NCBI GenBank assembly: GCA_947646735.1
Contig: CANTFK010000968.1
Coordinates: 310,001-374,000 of the forward strand
Length of the DNA: 64,000 bases
Origin: Peronospora farinosa
Taxonomy: Eukaryota > Oomycota > Peronosporomycetes > Peronosporales > Peronosporaceae
Direction: 5' to 3'
The translations under genes were made by a program, and so were the position numbers. Shown here piece after piece: positions 1-11,298 of this stretch. The number at the start of each line of letters is the position of its first letter. The first letter of the stretch is position 1. The notes beneath the pieces are model-generated. The model saw only the letters and a list, made by a program, of their open reading frames with translations. It was not told the DNA's origin and did not search any database.

Positions 1-2203
1 TGCAGCTTCTGCTCGCCTAGAAACACCGTGCAGCCGCAGCGGCGTGCCATCTTTACGGTCTCAATGTGAACAATCTCACCGGGTACATCCACATCTTGCG
101 TCGGGTCTTCCTGTGGAAGCGTAATCATGGTGGCGTTGCTCAGATTGCGAGAAGGACGATTCATGATGTTGTGACCAGACACCCCGATATCGGTAGGCGT
201 GATCGAGCCATCGATAAACGAATTGGAGCTGATGAAAGAGTTCGAACTTGTCTCCATCGCTGTCGTTCCAGTAGTCATCGAACGTGCGTTTGTTGGCAAG
301 GTGGGAAGTCTGTCAAAGACTCCATGGTTGGTTTGTTCTGGGCCCACAGCTGCCATCGGTTGCTGACGTTCTTCCTTCAAGTCTTTCAGTTTACCGTGTA
401 TACCGCACTTGACCTTGTACAGCGGTTCGTTTGCCACGGCGTCATAATGGACAGCCATCTCATCACGAAGCATAGCCATGTTCGAGATGGACAGTCGTGG
501 CACAATGTCATCGCCATACACCGCGGTTGTCGCAAATGTTTTGGTCCAAGCCGCTGTCTCGGCGTCTAACAGCGGCGGTGTTGCGTACAGAAATGCCCTT
601 GTGTCTGGAAATATCTTGCGTAGTAAGATTGCGAGAATGCAGCCAACGCCAGCACCCATCGAGTGCCCACAGACCACAATCTTCCAGTCCATTTCTTGGT
701 CATCCATAGATCCTCTCACCGAGCAGTTCGCCATCGCAAAGTCCCAAAATATAGCCTTACGCGTGCCCTCCTGAAGGTCTTTAAAAATCTGGCGTGCAGT
801 ACAAAGCATGCCATAGTGCGTTCGCGTGTTAAAAGAGTACGGAACGTCATCTGGAAGTTCACTCGAATCCATACGTACAATGTGCGCTAATCCATCCGTC
901 ACAAAGTCGTAGAAAGACATACTGCCGCGCACACTAATGATAAGCTCTTTGCGCTGCTTGTCCCTGACAATGCAGTACGGCGCCTGGAACACGAAATTGC
1001 GACAGTTAAGATACACAAGGTCCGCTTCCTTGACACCAGTGTAATTGACAAAGCTGGCACGGTTACCATGCAGAAAGTTGTCGTGCTCAAAAACTTGGTC
1101 GTCTAAGGGTTTCTTGAAGCACCCAAAGATTCGAAACCAGTAGCACGGAGAGTACCACACGTAAATGGGCCACCCATAAATGCCAATAGCCATTCTACAA
1201 TAGAATGCCAAGTCATTGAGCCGCTTTGCTTCCACATCAGAGGCAAAGTGTTCAACAGTCGGAATACCTTGAGCTGCGAGCTCTGCTTTTTTTTTCGTCT
1301 CATACTCTCTCTCTTTTTTCTGTACTTTGGACACGAGATCCAGACTGAATTTCAAGTCCGTAAAGCTCAATCCTTCGTACCGATTCGTCTTGTATCTCAC
1401 CACAAAAAATTTGCCCAGTACTCGTCCTAATGATTCAAACACATCATCATCTCCTTCATGTGCCACTGTCTTATGACACGTAAAGATATGAAAACAACAT
1501 AAACAACGTTTTTGCCAGCGTTTTTCCGCCTCGGCAGCATCATCTCCACTATGTACGCCACACATGTATGACGTGCATGCTCCAGCTCCAATAATCGAGA
1601 CCGTAAAGATAAAATCAAAGTGTTGAAAGTAGCCAATGGAATCAGCACGATCTTGAATGTGTTTCCAATTAAGATCTCCACAAATACTCGTGTCGGTACG
1701 AAAAGCTGCTTCTCCATATATCGTCCATCCCAAATTAACCCAACAGCCCATAAATATAGTAAGAATGAGCCAGCCCTAATGTTAAAACCATGTTACAACA
1801 AAATGTTAAAACAAACACACCTCGAACAAAACATGACAACAACTTTAGAAACATTTCTTACTTCAGGCCGACGTTCATGATAAACTCGCGTTGAGAGCGT
1901 ATAAATGACAGCCACAAGCATCATAAGAGCCAATATCAGATGCAAAAGAAAAGACATGTAGAGCCAGTGAAAGAGTTCCTTCAATCGATTGCAATTGTCA
2001 TAACCTTCGATTGGTTTCGTAATCAATCCATACGCCATAAACATGGGCAAATGATGACAAAGGAGAAACACGACAAAGGGCGTCATGTATGCGCGTGGAT
2101 TAAGTACGATTCGCTTTAAACTTGGTGGATTAAGAAAGCATGTACGTTTTGGTGTGCCTTCAATTGTGTCCATTAAAGTCAGTGAGTCAATTGCTACTAC
2201 CAT
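1..2203 (-). CDS. sn-1 diacylglycerol lipase-like class 3 lipase, C-terminus outside window
   Basis: Multi-pass membrane serine lipase, expected to hydrolyse the sn-1 ester of diacylglycerol at a membrane. The N-terminal third has four hydrophobic segments (one begins TPFVVFLLCHHLPMF, another GWLILTIFMGCW), as in diacylglycerol lipases. The alpha/beta-hydrolase part contains the oxyanion-side stretch ELIISVRGSMSFYDFVTDG, the nucleophile elbow CGHSMGAG (Ser codon within 654-668) and the acid-residue region VYGDDIVPRLS. An ATG at 2203 opens exon 1. An intron at about 1776-1816 (41 bp, GT-AG) joins the TM2/TM3 coding parts in frame; exon 2 then runs open to position 1, so the C-terminus is missing. 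The family call is firm; substrate preference is inferred from the four-TM plus class 3 lipase layout. Confidence 0.85.
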
Positions 2204-2653
2204 GGCTGAAGAATGGTCGTGTCTCTGACTACGAATGCAAGCACTTTTTTAGGAATGAAGCGATGTATTTTTGGATTACGTTCGTCTAGCGAAGGACAAT
2301 GTGTGACCTCTGATTAGCGATATCAATATCGAAATGTATAGAAACGATAAGTGACCTCTAAAGTGGAATACATGAACGTAAACATTACGATTGTTGAAGT
2401 GTGCAGACTAAGTACATGTCGCTGATTACGATGATAACAATTTAGTACATAAAATCTTCCGAGTATTTGGAAAGAAAAAATATGCTACAAGAATCGAAGA
2501 AAAAATACATTCAGACGAAATAATTTATTGTTTAATATTTATTCCTTGCTTTTTTTATTAACAGCGTCTTTGTAAACAGTCTTTAAGACATGGACATGTA
2601 TCCATTCAATCTCTTTAAATTTTAATCTTATATACTTCGGAGCGTATTCCTTT
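2204..2653. other. intergenic, promoter side of lipase gene
   Basis: A 450-bp AT-rich spacer between the lipase start and the kinase stop. It must hold the lipase promoter and the kinase 3' end. I see no further gene or distinct repeat. Confidence 0.5.
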
Positions 2654-5125
2654 TTAAACGTCCTCTTTTTTCGCCACGGATTCGAGATATCCTGGACTCT
2701 CGTACGTAAAGTCCTTGAACGTGTCCGAATCTCGTCGTGATCGCATTCCTAATGCACCCAGACCGCGGCTACTAGGTGGACTTGCAACTGCAGTTTCTGC
2801 ACTGGGCAGAGGAAGACGCGTAAACTCTGCCTCAAAATTCAATGGAGCCTCGCCGTCGTTCCTTGCCGAGTGACACGGTCGAAATGGTGGCGTCACTTGC
2901 TTCTTCAATAGTTTCGCCCAGTCAATACTTTCGAAAAAGAGGTGGGTCTTAACATCGTGGGCACCTTTCGAGCCAAGACGTTCGGCCGGGTTTCGATTCA
3001 ACAACTGACGAATTAGCGCTTCGGCCCGTCGGGAAACGTACGGCGGAAAGTGCAGCCTTGCAGAACGTAGACGCTCAAAGAGCTTTTTGCGGTCATTCGT
3101 ATACCATGGCGGCAGACCCGTGAGCATCTCATACAGTACCATACCCAAGTTCCACCAGTCCACCGCTGTTCCGTGTCCAAGGCGGTCGAGAATCTCTGGA
3201 GGAAGATACTCGGGCGTCCCACATAATGAATTTGTGCCATTCACTCCATCGCGGATACCTTCCTTCGCAAGTCCAAAGTCCGCCAGCTTTATATGTCCAT
3301 CCTTAGTGAGCAGGATATTCTCAGGCTTGAGATCACGATATACAACTCCAAGTCCGTGCAAATGCTCGAGTGCCAACGTAATCTCAGCAGCGTAAAAACA
3401 TGCCATGTGTTCCGGTAGCTTCTTCATGCGTGACAAGTGGTAGAACAGCTCGCCCCCAGGGCAATAATCCAGCACAAAGAATAGGCGCTCTGCTGTCTGG
3501 AATGCGTAGTGAAGCCCGACAATAAAAGGATGTCGTGTACATCCAAGCACGCGGCGCTCCGTGCGCGTGTGTTCTACCTGTTTCCGCTTCACAATATTCT
3601 CCTTTGACAAAATCTTCATCGCAAAAAGATTTTTTGTCGTTTTGTGGCCCACGAGCACGACCTTGCCAAACGAGCCACGACCAATCACTTGAATCATTTT
3701 GAAATGCTGAAGCGTTACGTTTTGCTTGCTGGCAGATAGCCTACCAATCTCATCGTCTCCGTCATCGGCAAGAGAAGCACCGAAGAATCTTGAGCGCTTC
3801 AGTGGCAGTCGGTCTAATAGAAGCGGAGGCTGATCAGCCTTGCTAGTCAAAAATTTGCGAACTTCCTCTACCAAATGAGGGTTTTTTGCTGACTGATCTA
3901 CCCGGTCATAGTTCAGTAAGCAACATAGCCAGTCAGATAATTCGCTCTGTCGCTTTGCAATAAAATCTGGTTCAAATGAGCCCAGCAGTTTTTTAGGAGG
4001 CAACAACGGAACGCGCACTCCCATCGGACGCAAGCGATCATTTAGCTCCTTAAACTGCTGGTACCGGCGATAAATAACCCATGTCGCACCTGACTGTACA
4101 CAACGCATTTCGATGGCGTACACAGTATAAAGTCGGTTCGACGCATCATATGCAAACCCATGACTTCCAATCTTGACAAACTCTGCACGCGCACCACTTG
4201 GAATCAGATACAGAGCCTGTGCCCTAGAATCTTCTTCTTCCCTTGCAATCATCTCATGATCTGCACAATATCCCGACACTCTCTCATGCGTCTCGGTACA
4301 GCCAGCAAAATTGCATTTTCCAGGTGGTCCAGTCGGCAGCTCATCACTCGGCGCATAAACCGCTGTCATGTTAGAGCTTCGAGCTCGCAATGAGCTGCCC
4401 GTGTTCATCAGTTTCGCATGTTCTGGCAAGTCATCTTCAATTTCAATATCTGCCGTCTCATCCGCCGTATACAGTGACAATAAGTATGACGACTTGGATC
4501 CTGCTGTCCCCTCTTCTTGTTCTTCCCTACAACAACAAAACCACGACAATCTTATCAGCCTACAATTCCTTCTTCCATCATTTTCTTCTCTCTTCACCTA
4601 CTTTTCTTCATGTTGTGCTGCCACCGAATCAAGTGTAACCAGTGTAAATTGTTGGTCAATCTCTTCCACGCGATAACTTTCGCCCGTGTCCAAATCTTTC
4701 ACTAAATACGACGGATTTTCCCACTCCATCAATTCTTTTTCCTTATCTAGGGATCGACATTGCATCTCGTTGTTATTGTCACAATAATCTTCCACATTAA
4801 ACTCTTCATCTGCTTGTAACTCTTCCACATATGGGTTCATTCCCTCTACAAATTGTTGTCCAATCTGCTCCTGTAGCTCTGCTGCTGACAACTGCATCAC
4901 GTCTATTTTGTCTCTTTCTTTACTTTCAATGACACTATCCACGTGGCTGTCACAAGAAGCTCCCGTGATATAATTCTCAGCGTCTACACTATCATCTTGA
5001 TTGTCATGGGATATCTCTGCATCTAGGACATCTTTCGAACTCATTAAGTTTGGACAAGAAACTTTAACATTCTGAGCACAAGATACGCTACTTGAACGGT
5101 CTACGGACGTCCCCGCAGGCATCAT
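2654..5125 (-). CDS. PX-domain AGC-family protein kinase (SGK-like), two exons
   Basis: Serine/threonine kinase that probably docks on phosphoinositide membranes. Exon 1 is 5125-4602, the intron 4601-4527 (75 bp, GTAGGT...TTGTAG) and exon 2 4526-2654; the exons sum to 2397 nt, giving 798 aa. Layout: an acidic low-complexity N-terminus (about 1-200), a small Cys/His cluster (CNFAGCTETHERVSGYCADH), a PX domain with the RRYQQF and LPPKK basic patches, then the kinase. Kinase motifs are GRGSFGKV (P-loop), FAMKIL (VAIK Lys), YRDLKPEN (catalytic loop), ADFGLAK (DFG) and SLCGTPEYLPPE (activation loop Thr). The C-tail ends with a hydrophobic motif FKDFTY. The PX-AGC combination matches SGK/CISK kinases. 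The long acidic exon 1 product is not part of the classic family layout. Confidence 0.93.
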
Positions 5126-5300
5126 CTTGAGACCTCAAAGAGGTCACCACTACCCTTTCGTTGGGCTTAATGTCGTGGACTGATCAAAATGGTGTACTGT
5201 ACAAGTATTATGTGCACCACGTCATTATCACGTGATGTGGCTTACACTACAAAACCACATATACGTGACCTGCGTCCAGTCATATCATCCAAAAGCTACG
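5126..5300. promoter_or_regulatory. short divergent promoter region, kinase / RPC19
   Basis: Only 175 bp separate the divergent ATGs of the PX kinase (-) and RPC19 (+), so both promoters must be compact, overlapping or shared. I see no unambiguous TATA box or Inr element. Confidence 0.5.
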
Positions 5301-5809
5301 ATGGCCACCGCTGCAAAGAAGCTCGACGTGTTCTCGACCACAAGCGACTACTCTAAGACCTATGTATTTCATGAAGAAGACCATACACTCGGAAACGCTT
5401 TGCGTTACGTTTTAATGCGCAAGTATGTAACCTACAATCAAAAATGCCACTGACAAAACCATCGTAGTCATTGCTACATCTATCAGTGCTCGTTATGTTG
5501 TTACTCACTCTATTGTCTCTGATGATTGCGTGCAATTACAGCCCTGACGTGGATTTTTGCGGCTACACGATTCCGCACCCTTCAGAGCCTAAGATGCACA
5601 TTCGTTTGCAGTCCCGTCAAGGTAAAATCAAAAAAACTGAATTGGAAGGTTCTTGGCTCACTAGAACTCTACTACTCACTCTTGTAGGTGCACCTGCAGA
5701 TGAAGCGCTGCGTTCAGGTCTGACAGACCTTCGCAAAGTATCGACACAGATTGGAGACGCTTACCGGAAAGAGCTCAAAGCATTCAAGCGGAAGACTCGC
5801 AAGAATTAG
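5301..5809 (+). CDS. RPC19: RNA polymerase I/III subunit AC19 (RPC19 / POLR1D), three exons
   Basis: Alpha-like small subunit shared by RNA polymerases I and III; it pairs with AC40 in the assembly platform. The ATG at 5301 begins MATAAKK. Exons are 5301-5422, 5542-5621 and 5688-5809, with GT-AG introns of 119 and 66 bp; the total is 324 nt (107 aa). Diagnostic stretches are FHEEDHTLGNALRYVL in exon 1 and NPDVDFCGYTIPHPSEPKMH at the start of exon 2, the conserved dimerisation core. The tail is basic (KAFKRKTRKN). Length is close to that of other AC19 proteins. An earlier start near 5232 would add residues not expected for the family. The neighbour downstream is on the same strand, 153 bp away. 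Confidence 0.92.
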
Positions 5810-5962
5810 ACTCACCACAACGAAGCACATGCTCTGCTTTGCTTTGTACCCATTCAACAAACCTAGCTATATTCCTTTCATTGGTCGAAAGTCTTTATTC
5901 CGGTGCTTTAATTGGCTGAAAGTATCACGCCACATATCAGCAATTTCATTCCATAAACAATA

Positions 5963-6424
5963 ATGACGTTCCTGCTTCGATCGCAGACCTTTAAGCCCCT
6001 TCTTCAGCGCCGCCTGTGTACCCACGCTCTCCCTACTCTCCTCACAGACACGGAACGTGTCGAAGCGCTGCAAAAAATTACCAGTGCCTGGAAAGTGGTG
6101 CCTAATCGCGATGCCATTTGTCGCAGTTTTGAGTTCCGCGATTTCAACGAGGCTTGGGGCTTTATGAACCGGACAGCGCTACTGGCTGAGCAAATGGGCC
6201 ATCATCCAGAGTGGTTCAACGTATACAACCATGTAGACGTGACACTGAGCACCCATGACTGTGGCGGCCTCTCTAAGAATGTGAGCTGTAAAAAGACCTT
6301 TAACAAGCAGCATTTGGTCGTCCTCTTTTCTAACTTATTGACTGACTTCATTGTACTGGAATGATGTATTCACTAGGATATTGAGATGGCTATTGCTATG
6401 AATAGCTACGCCCAGACGGTGTAA
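5963..6424 (+). CDS. PCD: pterin-4a-carbinolamine dehydratase, organelle-targeted form
   Basis: Dehydrates 4a-hydroxytetrahydropterin to regenerate the pterin cofactor of aromatic amino acid hydroxylases. Exon 1 is 5963-6280, the intron 6281-6376 (GTGAGC...CACTAG) and exon 2 6377-6424, giving 121 aa. The family signature is clear: [11 protein letters not shown], then [19 protein letters not shown] with the catalytic His pair, then [10 protein letters not shown]. The short last exon supplies the final helix ([11 protein letters not shown]). The N-terminus ([19 protein letters not shown]) is rich in Arg/Leu and lacks acidic residues, which suggests a mitochondrial presequence. Reading through without splicing gives an unrelated tail, so the intron is required. 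Confidence 0.92.
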
Positions 6425-7334
6425 ATAATTTTTTGAGTTGGACGCATTCATAAAGCCATTGGACGAGCGAGACACAGAAAAAAGCAAAATATCTTTGTTA
6501 CCTACTGAAGTATCGATCGACTCGTAATCAAATCCTGGCAACAAAGATCCATACAACTTTCTCTATCTCGACGATGAGATCATGTGTCGAAACTGTATAC
6601 AATGTCCACAACAGGGGTCTTCACTGGATTCATCAGGATGGAGGTGGTGGGTGGACAAATCTATCAAAAGTGCCGCTAAAACCCTTTTCGAGGTCTATGC
6701 AATACTGAACCTTTATTGTAGCTACCATGGAGACCCATTCCTTCAGATGATTAGTTCGTATGCTAATTGCCAAACGATGAGATATCGTGGAGTATTATGT
6801 TAAGTGTTAGAAAGACGTCGTGGAAGTTTGGTTTCTCGAGCCGGGTCCTCGGGATTTCCACATGCTCTTTGTTATACTAGACACTGCCATCAAAGCTTGC
6901 ATGTCTTGCGTGTACCAACAAATGTAAACTCGTGGAAGAAACCAAGTCAAGCATGCACTTCAGGAATACAAAAATAGCCTACATGTTCAACAAATATACC
7001 AATCAACAACGATCGATGATCAGCAAGTGGATGCCAAGGAACACACGGTAAATCGACACAGACGAGAGCATCGCAAAAGCAAAGGTAAATTATCTTGTTA
7101 TAAACTACCAAAACGTCCGGATCTAGAACACCTTGGATTACAACTAGTCAATACTATTCAATAAGTATGCTAAACACCTCCCAATTATACACAATCACAC
7201 ATATCCATGTCAATAGAATGAGAATATATTAAACTTTACTTCCCTATTGTTGTATACTAAGAGCTTCCAAAAGTACCAACAAATGGAAGAAGTCGAGAAA
7301 GTAAACGTGCATTTCTTCTGCTCTACTGTATCGT
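6425..7334. other. intergenic, no gene seen
   Basis: About 910 bp between the dehydratase stop and the small protein's stop. Short open frames exist but none has a recognisable motif. I see no repeat or RNA gene. Confidence 0.5.
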
Positions 7335-7580
7335 TCACTTCACCTTTTTCATGTCTCGCGCCAATTCCTCTCGAAAAGCCTCACCAAACTCCTTGACCTT
7401 TGGCGCGTAAGTCTCGAACGAATTCTTGAGTACATCGGCGCTTGTGGAGGCCATCGTCTTGGCGTCCTCCATGTGGTAATGTGTCTTCAGTGCAAATCGC
7501 TGGAAGGCGCGCGAGTTGGACAGAGCCTTTACGGCCACATCGTTGATCACGTATGACACTAAACGCTGGAAGAAGGACAT
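7335..7580 (-). CDS. small conserved-looking protein, 81 aa
   Basis: Unrecognised small protein. The only sensible ATG is at 7580 (MSFFQRLVSYVINDVAV); the frame upstream has no ATG. It contains NSRAFQRFALKTH, a central Ser/Thr/Ala part and a charged helix (FGEAFREELARDMKKVK). The amphipathic N-terminus and small size resemble accessory proteins of mitochondrial membranes, but that is a guess. It is divergently paired with the Rieske gene 395 bp away, which would suit co-regulation with respiratory genes. The frame looks genuinely coding (even composition, conserved-looking helices). Confidence 0.6.
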   Translation of the reverse strand: MSFFQRLVSYVINDVAVKALSNSRAFQRFALKTHYHMEDAKTMASTSADVLKNSFETYAPKVKEFGEAFREELARDMKKVK

Positions 7581-7975
7581 TTTATACGCACAATTTGGCA
7601 GAGCTTGCAACTTTTCGAATGGCCTCGAATTAGTGCGGGCCGGTCGAACATGTCGTGTGGTGCACGTAGAATACGTAACACAAGCTCAATCAAAACCTAT
7701 GCTATAGACTGAACCGCTGCTTAAACATATATATAATATAGCACAGCAAGCATCAGCCATTTTCTAGAAACCTTTGCATTCGCATAAATCCGTTTCATGC
7801 ATCTACGCAGTTCATTAATATGTTTTCTACCAATCGTGGCTGGACTTTCAAAATTCACCCCTCCGTTCGCTTGCCCTCCATCCTCCCCCACCCGCCTTAC
7901 AGACCGCACATCCATCGCCATATACAGACAGACCTACACACACTTAAACAGCTCTGACATCCCCTGCTTATTATC
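7581..7975. promoter_or_regulatory. divergent promoter region, small protein / Rieske
   Basis: A 395-bp region between two divergent starts. It contains TATA-like AT-rich DNA around 7726-7740 and a C/T-rich stretch at about 7855-7900, typical of oomycete core promoter surroundings. No specific site can be assigned. Confidence 0.35.
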
Positions 7976-8780
7976 ATGATGCTAAAGAAATTGAGCTCTT
8001 CTGTAGCTCCGCGATGCATCCAAACCATTCAGGGTACGCTACTATCCTTTTTCCATCTATGTGTATACACAATCGCCACTCTGTAGTATACATTGTCATT
8101 CGTATAGCCTCAATACGTGGTGTATTCCCTGGAATCGAATAATGTGTAACCTCTTTATAACCTTTTATGTAACTTGTATCCAATCAGGTCGCGCTGCTTT
8201 CAGTACCAAAGCCATCGTAGACACATATGAGTCTCCTGATCACTACTTTGAAAAGGATCGTATTGATGCTGGAGACCCGTCGAAGCGTGCCTTTACGTAC
8301 TTTATGTTGGGTGGTGCTCGAGTAGCCTACGCTACGGCTGCTCGTTTGGCCGTCGTCAAGTTTGTGGGCAGCATGAGTGCATCTGCTGATGTACTGGCAC
8401 TGGCAACGGCCGAGTTTGATTTAAGCAACATCAACGAGGGCGCCACTGTGACGGTCAAGTGGCGTGGCAAGCCCATTTTTATTAAACATCGGACGGCCAA
8501 GGAAATTGACATTTGCAACCAAGTAAATGTCTCAAACCTGCGTGACCCTGAGACTGATGCCGTTCGTGTGCAGAAGCCTGAGTGGCTTGTAGTGCTTGGT
8601 GTGTGCACCCACTTGGGCTGCGTACCCACATCGAATGCCGGTGAATACGGCGGCTGGTTCTGTCCATGCCACGGTTCGCATTATGACCTTTCAGGACGTA
8701 TCCGTAAGGGTCCCGCCCCACTAAATCTTGAGATTCCTCCGTACAAGTTTCTTGAGGAGAACAAGATTCTTTTGGGTTAA
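7976..8780 (+). CDS. UQCRFS1: Rieske iron-sulfur protein of ubiquinol-cytochrome c reductase
   Basis: Carries the 2Fe-2S cluster of complex III in the mitochondrial inner membrane and passes electrons from ubiquinol to cytochrome c1. Exon 1 is 7976-8033 ([14 protein letters not shown], a presequence), the intron 8034-8187 (154 bp, GTACGC...AATCAG) and exon 2 8188-8780, giving 216 aa. The hinge/TM part ([18 protein letters not shown]) is followed by the cluster domain with CTHLGC and CPCHGSHYD (the two Cys and two His ligands plus the disulfide Cys) and the GPAP loop. Two consecutive in-frame ATGs open exon 1; either could be used. The mature-type sequence after splicing (DYESPDH-like region) matches the family. 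All key residues are present. Confidence 0.96.
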
Positions 8781-9355
8781 CACAGGGGCATAGTAACTTG
8801 GGCTAAGGAAGACGACGCGAAAGAGAACGCGGCGAATTGAGACAGAATTTGAACAGCTATACAGGAGACACGAGCACAAGGGATGGACGCAGTGACAAAA
8901 TACTAAAACATTTTGATCAACTGATGGAACTTTACTGATCGGCTACAGAATTGCAGGTGCGAGCAGCACTTTACCAATCGTATCGCTGATGCTTCACTAC
9001 TTAAAAGTTTAAGAGATCTATCGTGCATTCGACGAGATGGTATTATGACACGATGCAATGAAGTTTAGAATGTTGGCAGGGTTTTTGGAACACTACATGT
9101 GACATCAGCGGATGCTTTTGCCATACGTGATCTGTTCTTATGGGGTTGGCGAATGCTTGTGAGAACAAGGTTAAAACGGCAGTCGCAGCGCCATCTTGAA
9201 ACGCTATAGCATGTCAATGCAGGTATCACCAAACACCGTGTCTGTAGCCACGCGACTAGTTCATGATGCAAAATGACGCTAATGAGCACATGCAAGGCAT
9301 CGGATAGAAAGTTTCTTCGAGGATCACTCGACGGCATACAATTCGGCCGCAGTGT
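8781..9355. other. intergenic between convergent genes
   Basis: About 575 bp between the Rieske stop and the glycosyltransferase stop. It holds both 3' ends. I see no further gene; the open frame on the minus strand at 9065-9337 has no protein-like features. Confidence 0.5.
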
Positions 9356-10929
9356 TTACAGCTTTATCTTTCTGGCGTAATCTCGTAGTTGCTGCATGGC
9401 CTTGGCAAAGTACTTGGTATCTGCATGGTACTGCCAACGGGCGTTGAAGCCCATTTCAGCACGTTCTGTAGGCGTGGTGAGCTGAAGCACTTGTTTTATC
9501 ACTTTGCAAACTTCCGAGCTCTCAAATGAAGCAACAAGGCCATCGCAGTCCTTTAATCCGTAACGTCCTCTGTACTTACCACCTAGCATCACCATCGGAT
9601 GATTTCTACGTTGTACCGAAATCAGCATACCCGTCTCCTTTGCAGTGATCAACTCATTCATCGGTGGCAAGTCGGTCGTAACAATGACAGCTCCTGTAGC
9701 ACGCGCCTGATTGATAATGTGACCGTAGCCTTCACTGTAGCTTGGGCTTACGACAAACGAAGCCTCAGCAACGACCTTGCTGTAATTTAAAGGCTTCAGC
9801 ATGCCCAGATGGATGTTAACGGGGCTCAGACTGCGGGCAATCTTCAGTCTGGTCGAGGCTGAAAACAAACGGTTGAATGGTTCACGATCGATGTACGCGT
9901 CCAGCGGAGGCAATTTTGGATTGGACAACCAGCATTCCACCACCTCTCTTGTGCCTTTCGAGTGACTACTTCCAGCCGTATGAACGAATCTCACGTTTGA
10001 AAAATCCTTCAGGGCGACTGCGTATTCACCCAAGCGTTTACGAACAAACAACTCTGGACTTGAGGACGTGTGTTTTGTATAAAACACTTTTGCGTCACGC
10101 CGATTTCCGTATTGCTCAAACCATTTTGTCACTCGCTCGTAGCATTCGTGAGACTTGCACAAGACCGCATCCACTCGTAAGAAATGCATTGGCGTAATCT
10201 CCATTTTTTCAATATTCGGCATCATGTAGACTGGTTTGTCTTGTGGCCAACGAGGTGACTCGGTCAATCCACCCCAGTGGTGGTCAAGGAATAGCATGGG
10301 CGTCTTAGGGCAAAGGTCAAAATAATCTACTTCGCGTCCGAGATCAGGGTCGAGTACCTTTATCTCCAGCACCCATTCAGGAAGTAACCGAGACTCCAAA
10401 TCTAATGATAGCGAATGCAAAACAGCACAATCAGTCTTACGATATCGATCATCACAATGCAAGAAAAAATGGACATACACTTTACATACGCCACAGCATC
10501 TTCGCAGTATCCATAGCTACGCGTGCCATGTGGTAAAAAGACATCAATGTCTGGACATTGACGAAGTTTCTGCAGCAGGTCCTTGTCACTTTTGTGCATC
10601 AATACGTGAGAATTATTAGCGGTTCCACCAACAAGTTGGTTTCCAGGCGAGCCAAATTGCCACGGTATCGATGCATTCGTGTCTTCTACGCAGACTTCAA
10701 ACAGCAAGCTATGGTGTAGTAAGTCTTCATTCGAGACTGCTTCTTCAGCTGAAAGCCATTTGGTAAACCGATTGCGCCACGTCAACCCGATTGCCCCCGG
10801 AGGTCCAATAAGTGAAGTCATCTCCATTACCAGCGTAAATGCACCTATAGCCATGATCAGCGCAAGCAGGAGGACGCACGCCCAGTTCCTACGCCTGCGT
10901 GAAGGCTGCTTTTTCGTGAATCCGTTCAT
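9356..10929 (-). CDS. membrane-anchored glycosyltransferase, GT4-like fold
   Basis: Putative Golgi/ER type II glycosyltransferase using a nucleotide sugar. Exon 1 is 10929-10479, the intron 10478-10402 (77 bp, GTATGT...CATTAG) and exon 2 10401-9356, giving 498 aa. A basic start (KKQPSRRRR) precedes one TM helix (NWACVLLLALIMAIGAFTLV). The C-terminal half has the GT-B donor-site signature: SPSYSEGYGHIINQARATG with the Glu of the EX7E-type motif region, followed by VTTDLPPMNEL. The central part (PMLFLDHHWGGLTESPRW) is not from a family I can name. The acceptor is unknown. The intron assignment joins YVK to LESRLLPEW in frame. Confidence 0.8.
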
Positions 10930-11298
10930 GAAAATGAAGTCAGCTAGTTATTTAACGTTCCTCCACGTGGAGCTGGTGATTTCAAATCCTCGCAAACCTT
11001 CTCGCAGTTGTTTAGCATGAACTGTCTGACTGGCTTGAGAGGATCTTGCACGACATGGACACGATTTCAAGTGCTGCTAAACCATAAAAAACATACAACG
11101 TCTTGGGCTAGCAGGCAGATACTGTCCTGGAACACCGGTGGCGTCTTTACCTACACGTTGCGAGTATAATCTTCACTTTGACTCGGCCGATCCAATTGCT
11201 AAAGTCCTGCTGCTCTGTGCTGAAAGTGAACGGCATAACGATAGCGGTTGAATTCTTTCAACAACAGTACGTCAAGATTACCAGTACGGAGTAGTTAT
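10930..11298. other. intergenic, glycosyltransferase promoter side
   Basis: A 369-bp spacer upstream of the glycosyltransferase and downstream of the HTH gene. Nothing recognisable. Confidence 0.45.

Noticed and set aside
9065..9337. 90-aa minus-strand frame downstream of the glycosyltransferase
   Set aside because: Lies in a convergent intergenic region, no domain, atypical composition; no support as a gene.
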